A stretch of DNA of 64,000 bases, taken from positions 112,965 to 176,964 of the forward strand of contig CALSRX010000003.1 of NCBI GenBank assembly GCA_943788865.1, given 5' to 3'. Both the position numbers and the translations under genes were made by a program. Source of the stretch: an uncultured Polaribacter sp. (GTDB lineage: Bacteria; Bacteroidota; Bacteroidia; Flavobacteriales; Flavobacteriaceae). Below are positions 18,991 through 28,598 of this stretch, in pieces (position 1 is the first letter of the stretch; each line of letters opens with the position of its first letter). The notes under the pieces were generated by a model. That model worked only from the letters and a program-made list of their open reading frames with translations, ran no database searches and was not told the origin of the DNA.

Positions 18991-19284
18991 TTAAAGAGAT
19001 TCTGGAGGAGGGAAAACAGTATTTAAATACGGTTTTGTATAATTTTTGTCAGTATGTATAGTAGTACTAATTTTTTCTGCAGAAGAAAAAACAAATTCAC
19101 TAATTTTTAAAGGAGATAAAATAATTTTTGTTTTTTCTGCTTGTTTACTACTAGATTCTTCTTCTGAATTTGAGTATATAAATGAAATATCAACAGAACT
19201 ATCTACCACCTTTATTACAGTGGGAGCTATAATAAATGTTAGAAACACTATTGAGAAAAAAACTGCTATTTTATTTTTATACAT
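18991..19284 (-). CDS. Small membrane-anchored hypothetical protein
   Basis: 97 residues: one hydrophobic N-terminal segment (residues 6-26, IAVFFSIVFLTFIIAPTVIK) and then a short Ser/Glu/Lys-rich extracytoplasmic tail ending NTVFPPPESL. It could be a single-pass membrane protein or a long signal anchor. No family is recognised. It precedes the SulP gene by 97 nt in the same direction. A longer-looking open frame on the opposite strand has no start-proximal signals and poor composition, so I favour this strand. Confidence 0.6.
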   Translation of the reverse strand: MYKNKIAVFFSIVFLTFIIAPTVIKVVDSSVDISFIYSNSEEESSSKQAEKTKIILSPLKISEFVFSSAEKISTTIHTDKNYTKPYLNTVFPPPESL

Positions 19285-19339
19285 TCTTTATTTGTAAAAT
19301 TCTTGCGAAGATAAGTTTTTTTAGAAAATTAAAATGTTA

Positions 19340-20101
19340 TTAATCTGTTAACATTTTAATGCTTTCTGTTGAAATCCAACCTATTTTTCCGTCAGCTAAT
19401 TTAATTTTTTTCCAATCATCTAGGGCATCTAAAACATGCACTTTTGTGCCTTCATGCAGTTCAAAAACTTCATCAGAATTTGAGGAAGGTGCATTATTTA
19501 CAGATATTTTAGGCGAAAATACAATGGCATATTTAGTGTTCTTTGCTTTTTGATATTGATTATAGGTTATAAATATTGAAAAAATCAATAAGAAGAAAGA
19601 AACAATACTTGTTAAGAAGTAAACTCTCTTTTTGTTAGAAATTGTAGAGAAATAAAAAAGCAAAAACAGTATAGCTGCCAAAAAAGAAAACACAACGGCT
19701 AATACAGCCCATTGATTATATGAAAGCTTTTGTAAATAATTAATTTCTAATCGTTGTAAAAAAGATTTTGGAAGTTCTTCAATATTATCAATAGTCATTC
19801 TTTTTGCAAACTTTAAATTATTTGCTGCATCATTATTTAAAGGGTTTAACAACAATGCTTTTTCATAATTATAAATGGTATTTGCAACATTATTTAGTTT
19901 GTAATACGAATTACCTAAATTGTAATACAGGGTAGAAGAAACAGAATCTTTTGCCTCTATTTGTTTATAGAGCTTAATAGCTTCTTCAAACTTACCTTCT
20001 TTGTATAAAAGATTCGCATTCTCAAATAATTTTTTAGCACTTGTTTGTGCAACAAAAATTGTTGAAGACAGCAGACATAAAAAGAAAAATATTTTTTTCA
20101 T
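19340..20101 (-). CDS. batE: BatE-like protein: TPR, two membrane helices, SH3 domain
   Basis: 253 residues. In order: signal peptide (1-18), two TPR units (about 25-95, SSTLYYNLGNSYYKL...), two membrane helices (about 128-150 and 160-178), and a bacterial SH3 domain (about 190-253, VHVLDALDDWKKIKLADGKIGWI). This architecture is that of BatE, the last gene of Bacteroidota bat (Bacteroides aerotolerance) operons. It starts 3 nt after the batD stop codon. It probably acts at the inner membrane with the other Bat proteins. The biochemical role is unresolved. Confidence 0.88.
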   Translation of the reverse strand: MKKIFFFLCLLSSTIFVAQTSAKKLFENANLLYKEGKFEEAIKLYKQIEAKDSVSSTLYYNLGNSYYKLNNVANTIYNYEKALLLNPLNNDAANNLKFAKRMTIDNIEELPKSFLQRLEINYLQKLSYNQWAVLAVVFSFLAAILFLLFYFSTISNKKRVYFLTSIVSFFLLIFSIFITYNQYQKAKNTKYAIVFSPKISVNNAPSSNSDEVFELHEGTKVHVLDALDDWKKIKLADGKIGWISTESIKMLTD

Positions 20102-20104
20102 TGT

Positions 20105-21874
20105 TTATAATTGTTTGTCTAATGCGGTTATTATTTCTTTTGATTTTTCATATACATCATTCATCATTACTTCTGTAATAGGAGTATAACGAGCAAAATC
20201 ACAATCATTTAAGTACATCAATAAAAACTGTAATTGTAGCTTCATTTACATTTTTAGTAAGTAAAAGTTCTGTAATATTATCTCTTCTAATATCTGATGT
20301 TTCTATTTGTAGCTTTGCTTTTAAATAATTGTGTAAAGCGCTTTTTCTAAGGCAATATAAAATGCTTCTTTATTTCCTAATTGTTTTTTTGCTTCAGACA
20401 AGTATTTTCTAGCTAATCTATCTGCTTTGCGTTGTTTTACGCCAACAATATCACTATTTCGTTTTGCTGACATGTTGTATCCAATAATAATTCCATACGG
20501 AATTGCAACCAAAGAGCAATAATAGCAAGAAGTAAAACTAGGTTGGATTTAAAGAAGTCTTCCTTTTTGGGTTGTCATAAAAGTACTCTTAGTTTGAATA
20601 TATCTAAAATTAGCACCAGTAACAGCTACATCTTTTTTAACAATTGGATTTGTTGTGGTTACAATTTCTTTTCCTTCTAAAACATTTACAAATAAGTCTT
20701 CTGTGGTAATGGTTTTGTATTTTTTTTCTGAAGGATTAAAATAAGAGAATGAGACTTTCGGTATTTTGTATTTTCCTTTAAACTGAGGCACTACGGTATA
20801 TAAATCGTAAACAGAACCTTGAATTCCGTTTAACGTTGTTCTAACGGCTTCTTTATGTTCTGGAGTATATATTTCTAATTCTTTTGGCGTTTCAATTTTT
20901 GGAATTTCAAATAATTTTAAATTTCCTTTTCCAGTAACCCCAACTTTTATTTGTGAAGATTCATTTGCTTTTAAATCGTTTTTACTAGAAGTAATGCTAA
21001 AATCAAATTCTCCAACGGCACCGTTAAAATTTTCTGGTTTATTTTCTAATGGTAGTTGTTTAACATTAATGTTTTTATTGGCTGATGAAAAAACCATAGA
21101 AAGATTTCTTGTAATAGGATTTCCAAAAAAATCTCCTCTCCCTGTTGGAACACCAATTAAGATGTCCATTTTCATAGGTTCAATCAATAATTTTCCAGAT
21201 TTTGTTGGAATTAATAATGCTTTTTTTAAGACAACATATCTGTAATTCTCGCCATTATAAACCCCGTTTTTAATTTGTAAATGTATTAATATTTATATCT
21301 TGATTCCAAAAACCATTGTATTGTGGAGTTTCTGTAACCGAAAAATCTTTAACACTAATGTTTTCACTTACATACAATTTGTACTCTACATAAATACCCT
21401 CGCCAACATAGGGTTGTGTTTTAGAAACTTCGGCTACTAGATGCACATTCTGTTGTGCTATATAATTTGGATCGTTTGGGTTAGGTGGAATATCTACAGC
21501 CTTTAGGATATTCATTTTTACCGGGTTAGACGTCAGTGTTTTGCCGTTTAATCAAATTGTTGCACCAGAAATAGAATATGTTCCGATGGCTTTTGGTTCA
21601 ACCACATAAGTATAAGATTGAGAAAAAGCTTACTTTGCCGTTTATCCAAGATTGATTTACAGATTGACTAGGGCCACCAACAACTTTAAAATTCTCAAAA
21701 CTTGGAGGTGTAAAATTATCTGCTCCTTGTTTGTTGATAGAAAAAACAATTCTAAAACGCTCATTTACACCTAATTTACTTTTACTCACAGTAGTTTTAA
21801 ACTCTGCCTTGAGCAAAAATAGATTGAGTTAAAAAACTCAAAAATAGTAGTATGTAAATACTGTTTCTTTTCAT
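20105..21874 (-). CDS. batD: BatD-like protein (reading frame broken by several indels in this sequence)
   Basis: Reconstructed from fragments. The start at 21874 gives a signal peptide (RNSIYILLFLSFLTQSIFAQ). Then comes AEFKTTVSKSKLGVNERFRI and repeated beta-sandwich segments (VGEGIYVEYKLYVSENISV, QIKVGVTGKGNLKLFEIPKI). A membrane region sits near 20500, and a C-terminal cytoplasmic helix (RKADRLARKYLSEAKKQLGN) follows. The stop TAA is at 20105-20107. At least four frame changes occur, the first near 21812 (CAAGGCAGAG for CAAGCAGAG). All fragments are in order and on one strand, so these are most likely consensus errors. BatD (oxygen-tolerance family) is a membrane-anchored periplasmic protein. 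Confidence 0.82.
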
Positions 21875-21924
21875 TCTTAAATCGTTAAAACTAATAACTT
21901 TTTTAGAAAATTAAAACACAAGAA

Positions 21925-22758
21925 TTACCAATCTTTTTCTTGCTTAACCTTTGCTCCTTTTGCTTTTTTAGCATTCATTTTCTTTTGAGTTTTCTTTTCT
22001 TCATTGTTTAAACTTTCTAATAATTGTTTAATTTGCTGAGGTGTCATATTACCCTTTTTAGGCTTTGGTTTTTGCCGATTGTTCTTTTGATCGTTTGGAT
22101 CTTTTCTTTGCTTCTGATCGTTGTCTTTATCTCCGTCTTTTTTATCGTTCTTTTTGTCGTCTTTCTTTTTATCGTCTCCTTTATCGTCGTTTTCTTTCTT
22201 TGTCGCCCTTTTTATCTTTGTTCTCTTTTTTATCCTTGTTGTCCTTTTTCTTGTCGTCTTTTTTATCCTTATTGTCTTTTTTCTCCTTTTCCTTTTCTTT
22301 CTTCTAGTAATTCTTTGAGCAACGGCTAAATTGTATCGAGTTTCATCGTCATTTGGATTATTACGTAAAGAGTTTTTATAAGCATCTACAGCTGGTTGAT
22401 ATTGTTTTTGTTCCATTAGCATTTCCAATATTATGATAAGCTTCTGCTTTTGTAAATTTATCTTTAGCTGCTTTTGCAGCCAATTCGTATTGAGGAACAG
22501 CTTCTTTGATAGTTTTTCTTTTGATACATAGAGTTCCCTAAATTATAAGTTGCTTTCTTGTATTGAGCTGTTCTTATCTAATGCTTTTCTGTAAGCAATA
22601 CACTTGCATCTGTATATTTTTCTTTGATACAATTCATTTCCTTCTCTTAATAAGCCTCTTGCTTCTCTTTGTAAAGCAATAGAATCTTGTCTTCTTGAGC
22701 GTAAATTCTGTTGATGAAAAACAATCAGTAATAGTAAAAATGTTAATGTTGTTTTCAT
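21925..22758 (-). CDS. batC: BatC-like TPR protein with a Lys/Asp/Glu-rich tail (frame broken by indels)
   Basis: The start at 22758 gives a signal peptide and DSIALQREARGLLREGNELY. TPR units follow (QPAVDAYKNSLRNNPNDDETRYNLA), then about 100 residues of Lys/Asp/Glu/Asn repeats (22060-22310), then the C-terminus NMTPQQIKQLLESLNNEE. At least three indels interrupt it. One lies at the start of the repeat tract (about 22310) and turns a Lys-Glu-Asp run into a false Lys-Arg-Thr run for about 35 codons. Gene order fits the bat operon (batB stop to start here, 2 nt). Other TPR proteins are possible but less likely. Confidence 0.78.
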
Positions 22759-22760
22759 AT

Positions 22761-23800
22761 TTATTTTGTATTTATTGCTTCGTTAAATAAATCGACTTTT
22801 CTTAACCATTTTGTTTTCTTTTCTAAAAAGAAAACATCTATAATTAAAAAGAAAATTCCAATCCAATAAACCATTGAAATTGATCTTTATAATCTGAAAA
22901 TTGTTTGGTTTCAAATTCACTTTTTTGCGCATTTCGCAATTAATTCTTCAATAATATCTACAGGCTTTTCTGTTTTATTTCCGTCAATATACTTTCCGCT
23001 TGCAGCATTTGCAATGTCTTCTAAGACATCACCTTTTCTTTTGGTAATTACCGTTTCTCCTTTGTATCTTTTTATAACCAATTAAAGAGCCATTTAACTT
23101 TCATCGGAATAGGGCTCCTTTTTCTGTTCCAACTACCAATGGTATATACTTTATGCCTTCTTTCGACATGTTTTGCGCTACTTGTTTTGTTTCTTCTTGA
23201 TGATCTTCACCATCAGAAATAATAATTAAAAAACGATTGGTTTGTTCATCATTATTATAATAGGTTTTTGCCAACTCTAAGGCTTCATTTATTGCTGTTC
23301 CTTGACTAGAAACCATATCTGGATTTGCATTTTGTAAAAACATTTTTGCAGCTGCATGATCTGTTGTAATGGGTAACAAAGGATACGCATTACCAGCATA
23401 AATAATAATTCCAACTCGATCGACTACCTAATTTATCTATAATTTTAGAAATAATTTGTTTTGCTTTTTCTAATCTGTTTGGAGCAATATCTTCTGCCAA
23501 CATACTTTTAGAAACATCTAAGGCAAAAACAACATCTACACCTTCTCTTTTTACCGTTTTTAATTTGGTTCCCATTTTTGGGTTTCACCAAAGAAATGAC
23601 TAAAAAACCAATCCTATGCTAAAAAATCAATTTTAAAACCGATTTAAAAGTGGATGCATTTGGGGCTAATTTTTCTAATAAAAGTGCGTCTGTAAATTTC
23701 TTTGGCTCTTTTTTTCCACCAAAAAGCCACAAGAAAACTACAATTATTGCTGGAATAATTGCTAAATAATAAAAATATGTGGTTCTTCTATTTGATACAT
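22761..23800 (-). CDS. batB: BatB-like VWA-domain membrane protein (frame broken by indels)
   Basis: The start at 23800 reads MYQIEEPHIF, then a membrane helix (LAIIPAIIVVFLWLFGG) after a one-base frame change. The VWA domain shows the MIDAS metal site: DVVFALDVSKSMLAED (the DxSxS motif), later SQGTAINEAL, and RFLIIISDGEDHQEE. The C-terminal membrane helix and WLRKVDLFNEAINTK end at the TAA at 22761-22763. About five frame changes are needed, all single-base. BatA and BatB are paired VWA proteins thought to form a membrane complex with the MoxR ATPase. Confidence 0.8.
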
Positions 23801-23802
23801 TT

Positions 23803-24817
23803 TTAATTTATAAAACTTTTAAATAATTGTTTTCTTAAATAGATATTCTAATAACTAATAAACACCCAATGCTAATAGCACCAAACGTCGTATATTTCTT
23901 GATAATTATAATATTTAAATTCTTCTATTTTTGTTTTTTCTAATTTGTCTATTTCGTCATAAATTGCTTTTAATTCTGTATTATCGGTTGCTCTAAAATA
24001 TTTTCCTTCGGTTTCTTTGGCAATATATTTTAACAATTCTTCATCAATTTCTACTTGTTGTTTTCTAAATTGCAACTTGACCTGTTCTAGGGTCTTTACA
24101 AGGGAAAATCTGCCATTCCGTTAGTTCCAATTCCAATAGTATATACTTTTATTGCAAGCTCTTTTGCTAATTCTGTTGCTGTTTTTGGATCTATAAATCC
24201 AGAATTATTTACACCATCTGTCAATAAAATAATGACTTTACTTTTTGCTTTACTTTCTTTTAATCTGTTTACTGCAGAACCCAACCCCATTCCAATGGCA
24301 GTTCCGCCTTCTAATTGACCCCATTTTATTTCTGAAATGGTTCTTTTTACAATTCCTTTATCACTAGTAATTGGAGTTTGCGTAAAACTTTCACCTGCAT
24401 AAACTACAATTCCGATTCTGTCATTAGGCCTTCTGATTTACAAATTCTGTAGCTACTTTTTTTAAGGCTTCTAATCGGTTTGGTTTTAAATCTCTTGCCA
24501 ACATACTTGCAGAAACATCAATGGCCATTACAATATCAATACCTCTATTTGTTTTTGTTTTTTTGCTTACAGCAACATTTCTTGGTCTTGCCAATGCTAG
24601 AATTAAAATACACAAAGCACTAATTCTTAACACAAAAAGTAGAGGTTTTAGTTTTGAAACAATAGATTGTTCCCCTTTAAATCCCTTTACACTAGGTATG
24701 GTTAATGTTGCATGCTCTTCTTTTACGAACGAAAATTCGCCAAATAATCACTAAAGGAATTAGTGCAAACAACCAGAAAAATTCTGGATTATGAAACTCA
24801 AAATTACTCCAGTTCAT
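23803..24817 (-). CDS. batA: BatA-like VWA-domain membrane protein (frame broken by indels)
   Basis: The start at 24817 reads MNWSNFEFHNPEFFWLF and continues into a membrane helix. After a frame change near 24725 comes a basic loop, a second helix (ISALCILILALARP) and the VWA domain. The MIDAS DxSxS is in DIVMAIDVSASMLARD, and VIILLTDGVNNSG is also visible. The C-terminus with a last membrane helix runs to about 23803; the final codons are uncertain because of indels near 23835-23885. Its ATG overlaps the preceding gene by 14 nt. Part of the moxR-bat operon. Confidence 0.8.
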
Positions 24818-25741
24818 CTGCTTCAGTTTTAATTTCAGGAGATTTGATTGTTTCTGGTTTTAATTCAGTTACAACCTCTTCTGCTTCCTTTCTGTCTGTC
24901 TTCAATTTCTGAGACATGGTTTCGATTTTGCAAACTTTACTAAATCTGCTTCTCTTAATAAATCTCTTAATTTCTTTTAATCGTCTTCTTTTGTTGTTGA
25001 ATTGCTTTTGATCGTTAAAATCAGTTAAGATATCAATCAATTCGTCAGTAGTGATTCTAAAGCGGGTACTTTTAATTCTCGCTCAATAAATCCTCTAACA
25101 ATTTCTGTTAATTCGCTGTAATATTCTTTTATTTGATTGTTTTGCCACAATAATTTTTCATCCAATTCATGTAATTTCTGAATTGCTTCTTCATAAGGTG
25201 GAAGGGCAGGAACGACAACCTCTTCTTCTACTTCTTTCTTTTTTCGTAGAATAAAATACAGCATCAAACCAATAATTATCAATGCGATGAGAGCATACCA
25301 CAAATAAGGCTTTAAAATCATCAAACTGATACGGTTCACTTTGAATTGCTTTGATAGGAAACATTTTTTGTTTTGTAGTATCAACTTTAACCGTATGCTA
25401 CTTTTATCAATAAAGAATCTGTTAAATGCAATCGTTGACGGATAAAAATTTGTTGCTGCGGAATGTAATATGCACCGCTATCAAAACTTGTTAAAATGTA
25501 TTTTTTTATCAATTGATTTTTTAAGGTATCAATTTTTTTGTCTTCTATAATTTCTAAACCCGTTAATTTTTCTAGTTTAGGAATGATCACATTCTGCAGT
25601 ATCGTTAACCGTTATTTTAAACTCAAATTGTTCGCCAATTCTAATGTTGGTCGTGTCAATTTCTGCTTTTACAACAGGAGTATTCTGTGCAAATGCAACA
25701 AAAGAGAATAGTAATAATAGGGATACAAAATACTTCTTCAT
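24804..25741 (-). CDS. BatD-like exported protein with one membrane helix and cytoplasmic tail (frame broken by indels)
   Basis: The start at 25741 gives a clear signal peptide (KKYFVSLLLLFSFVAFAQ). Then comes a beta-rich periplasmic domain (KAEIDTTNIRIGEQFEFKI ... PKLEKLTGLEIIEDKKI), a single helix (YLWYALIALIIIGLMLYFIL) and a charged cytoplasmic tail with LPPYEEAIQKLHELDEKLLW and EIVRGFIERELKVPALE, as in BatD/DUF4381-like proteins. At least four indels interrupt it. It lies between the DUF58 gene (5-nt gap) and batA (14-nt overlap). It probably bridges the VWA proteins and periplasm, by analogy with the operon type. Confidence 0.72.
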
Positions 25742-25746
25742 TTCTT

Positions 25747-26615
25747 CTAACTTCCTTTGTGTTTAAAATATCCTAATAATTTTTTCACGTAATTTTCATC
25801 TACACGGGTGCTAATTGTACCTGCGCCAGATCTGCTAAATGTTTTTGTATAATAATCATCTAAGCGTAAAGCATTTGCTTTGTAATTATTTCTAATACTT
25901 TTAGAACTCGTATTTATCAATTGTACGTTGCCGGTTTCTGCATCTTGCATCGGAACAATTCCTAAATTCGGAATTTCCTCATCGTGTTTATCAAAAACTT
26001 TTATTCCTGTAACATCGTGTTTTCTCCCAGTAATTTTTAAGGTTTGCTCGTAATCATCATCCATAAAATCAGACAACAGAAAAACAATAGCTTTCTTTTT
26101 CATCACGTTGGATAAAAATTTCAAAGCTTCATTAATGTTAGTTTGTTTGCTTTTTGGAGAAAACTCAATCAATTCACGTATAATTCTTAAAACATGACTT
26201 TTTCCTTTTTTAGGCGGAATGTATAACTCTACCTGATCAGAAAACAAGATCAATCCAACTTTATCGTTGTTCTGGATTGCAGAAAAAGCCAATGTTGCAG
26301 CAATTTCTGTAGCAGTATCTCTTTTAAATTGTTGATTTGTCCCAAAGAATTCAGAACCAGAAATATCTACCATTAACATCATGGTTAACTCACGTTCTTC
26401 TTCAAAAACTTTTACATAAGGTTCGTTGTAACGCGCAGTAACATTCCAGTCTATTGCTCTAATATCATCACCATATTGATATTGACGTACTTCAGAAAAA
26501 GTCATACCTCTACCTTTAAAGGTGAGTGATATTCACCACCAAAAATATGATCAGACAAACGTCGTGTCTTAATCTCAATTTTTCGTACTTTTTTAAGTAT
26601 TTCTTTAGTCTCCAT
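25747..26615 (-). CDS. DUF58 protein of the MoxR/Bat system (one frameshift near the 5' end)
   Basis: About 289 residues once corrected. The true start at 26615 reads METKEILKKVRKIEIKTRR and continues to GGEYHS. One missing T near 26520 then breaks the frame, which resumes as GMTFSEVRQYQYGDDIRAIDWN, the DUF58 signature. A degenerate VWA-like fold follows (LTMMLMVDISGSEFFG). DUF58 proteins occur next to MoxR ATPases in nearly all such operons and are presumed partners or substrates. An uncorrected caller would start 36 codons too late. Confidence 0.86.
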
Positions 26616-26626
26616 TTCTTTTAATT

Positions 26627-26701
26627 GTCATTCCGCACTTGATGCGGAATCTAATATTTATTAGTTTCTGTTAATGAGATTCCTGCTTTCGCAGGAATGA
26701 C
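26627..26701. repeat. Composite dispersed repeat, copy 1 (two hairpins)
   Basis: Between moxR and the DUF58 gene. Hairpin 1 is ATTCCGCA/TGCGGAAT around CTTGA; hairpin 2 is ATTCCTGC/GCAGGAAT around TTTC. The outer ends read GTCATTCC and GGAATGAC, so the whole 75-nt block is also an inverted repeat. The same two modules, in the same order on the opposite strand, occur at 58874-58951. Confidence 0.75.
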
Positions 26702-26710
26702 GGAAATATT

Positions 26711-27714
26711 ATGGTACTTCAACTTCGTTAATAATGCTGATTTATAATGTCTTCTGAAGTTACATTTTCTGCTTCAGCTTCGTAAGTAATTCCGATTCTA
26801 TGACGTAAAACATCGTGAACAACTGCTCTCACATCTTCAGGAATTACATAACCTCTTCGTTTGATAAAAGCATAACATTTTGCTGCTTTTGCTAAGTTAA
26901 TACTTCCACGAGGAGAGGCTCCAAAACTGATTAATGCATTTAAGTTTGCTAAGTTGTATTTGTCTGGATAACGGGTTGCAAAAATGATGTCTAAAATGTA
27001 TTTTTCAATTTTTTCATCCATGTATACTTCATTTACCACTTCACGAGCTTTTAAAATTTGCTCTACAGAAATTACTGGATTGATAGTTGTAAATTCATTA
27101 TTTAAATTCTGACGCATAATGGTTTGTTCATCAGAAATTTTTGGATAATCAATAACCACTTTTAACATAAAACGGTCAACTTGCGCTTCCGGTAATGGAT
27201 AAGTTCCTTCTTGTTCTACCGGGTTTTGAGTTGCCATTACCAAGAAAGGTTCCTCTAGCTTAAAAGTAGTATCGCCAATTGTAATCTGACGTTCTTGCAT
27301 GGCTTCTAATAAAGCAGATTGCACTTTTGCTGGCGCTCTGTTAATCTCATCTGCCAACACAAAGTTGGCGAAAATTGGACCTTTTTTTATCGAGAAATCA
27401 TTTTCTTTAATATTGTAAATCATGGTACCAACAACATCTGCAGGTAATAAATCTGGAGTAAACTGAACTCTGCTAAAGCTAGCCTGTACTGCTTTTGACA
27501 AGGTGTTAATGGCTAATGTTTTTGCTAAACCTGGAACACCTTCCAATAAAATGTGTCCGTTTCCTAAAAGCCCAATCAACAATCTTTCTATCATATCTTT
27601 TTGCCCGACAATAACCTTGTTCATTTCTAAGGTTAAAATGTCTATAAAGGCACTTTCTCTTTCAATCTTTTCATTGATTGCTCTTACATCTACATTCATT
27701 TGTTGTTCTATCAT
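26711..27714 (-). CDS. moxR: MoxR-family AAA+ ATPase (one frameshift near the 3' end)
   Basis: The ATPase core is intact: Walker A in LLEGVPGLAKT (about residue 57), Walker B in VLADEINRAP, sensor ATQNPVEQEGTYPLPEAQVDRF, and the C-terminal lid. The frame as given stops after EDIINQHY. Near 26734 one extra base is present. Correcting it continues to IINEVEVP and the stop at 26711-26713, the usual end of flavobacterial MoxR proteins. It heads the bat operon and is a predicted chaperone-like ATPase acting with the VWA and DUF58 proteins. Confidence 0.92.
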
Positions 27715-27750
27715 TTTAGTAATTTATGGGTGATAAAAATTAATTGGAAA

Positions 27751-27758
27751 CAAAGCTA
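27751..27758 (-). promoter_or_regulatory. Candidate -7 promoter element of the moxR-bat operon
   Basis: The minus strand reads TAGCTTTG, an exact TAnnTTTG match, 36 nt upstream of the moxR start. The -33 box is not clear. Confidence 0.4.
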
Positions 27759-27824
27759 CAATATTAGCATTTTTTTTCTTGTTAAAAGAAGGTTAAAGGT
27801 TTACGTAAAAATTGCTAAAATTAG

Positions 27825-28586
27825 TTAATTAAGATTCTTTAAAACAAGTGTTTTTCCATCAAAAACGCCATAAGTAAAATGACCAATCCAGTCTCCTAAA
27901 TTGATATATGTGCTATTTTCTTGTAGTTTGATGTCTAGCGGTAAATGTCTATGTCCAAACACAAAATAATCGTAGTGTTTAGTTTCTAACTTACGATTAC
28001 AATACTGCACTAACCATTCATTCTCTTCTCCTAAAAACTTAGCGTCTTCTTCTCCAGAAATGAGTTTGTTTTTGACAGACATGTATTGCCCTAAGCGCAT
28101 TCCTACATCTGGATGTAGCCATTTAAACAGCCATTTAAAAAAAGGAAATGTAAACACTTTTTTCATGCGTTTGTAGCCTTTGTCTCCAGGGCCTAAACCA
28201 TCTCCATGACCAATAAATAAAGTAGTGTTGTTAAATGTAAATTCCTGTGGTTTGTGATAAACGGGAATATTGAGTTCCTTTTCAAAATAATCTTTCATCC
28301 ATAAATCATGGTTGCCTACAAAGAAGTAAATCGGAATTCCGCTGTCTTTAATTTCTGCTAATTTTCCTAAAACTCTTACAAATCCTTTCGGAACAACCGT
28401 ATTGTATTCGAACCAAAAATCAAATAAATCTCCCAATAAAAAAATAGCAGCAGCATCTTCTTTGATTTCGTTTAACCAAGCCACAAATTTTTGTTCTCGA
28501 GGAAAACTTGCTTCTGCGGTTGGGGCTCCTAAATGCTGATCGGAAGCAAAATAGATTTTTTTAGTGTTTGGGATATTCATTCTCAC
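27825..28586 (-). CDS. lpxH: UDP-2,3-diacylglucosamine diphosphatase (LpxH-like)
   Basis: 253 residues, a calcineurin-like metallophosphoesterase. Metal ligands are visible: D16 and H18 in ASDQHLG, GDLFDFWFEY, GNHDLWM, GHGDGLGPGD and GHRHLP. LpxH removes UMP from UDP-2,3-diacylglucosamine to give lipid X in lipid A synthesis at the inner membrane. It lies 12 nt downstream of the S41 protease gene in the same direction, probably in one operon with it and the dCMP deaminase. Confidence 0.9.
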   Translation of the reverse strand: MRMNIPNTKKIYFASDQHLGAPTAEASFPREQKFVAWLNEIKEDAAAIFLLGDLFDFWFEYNTVVPKGFVRVLGKLAEIKDSGIPIYFFVGNHDLWMKDYFEKELNIPVYHKPQEFTFNNTTLFIGHGDGLGPGDKGYKRMKKVFTFPFFKWLFKWLHPDVGMRLGQYMSVKNKLISGEEDAKFLGEENEWLVQYCNRKLETKHYDYFVFGHRHLPLDIKLQENSTYINLGDWIGHFTYGVFDGKTLVLKNLN

Positions 28587-28598
28587 AAAGTAACGGCA

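Noticed and set aside
19046..19297. Plus-strand open frame overlapping the small membrane protein gene
   Set aside because: Biased composition, no promoter, no RBS, ends in a run of Leu/Tyr that mirrors the opposite-strand signal anchor.
22200..22320. Arg/Lys-rich stretch that looks like a nucleic-acid-binding peptide
   Set aside because: It is the out-of-frame reading of the Lys/Asp/Glu repeat tract of the BatC-like protein, produced by an indel near 22310.
22024..22329. Plus-strand open frames of very hydrophobic Phe/Ser/Leu composition
   Set aside because: Complement of the Lys-rich repeat coding tract; no start signals, and three different frames are open only because of base composition.
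20105..25741. Bat operon as a decaying set of pseudogenes
   Set aside because: Domains, stops, start codons and junction spacing are all intact; the breaks are single-base, and the same error type also hits essential prs and rplY.
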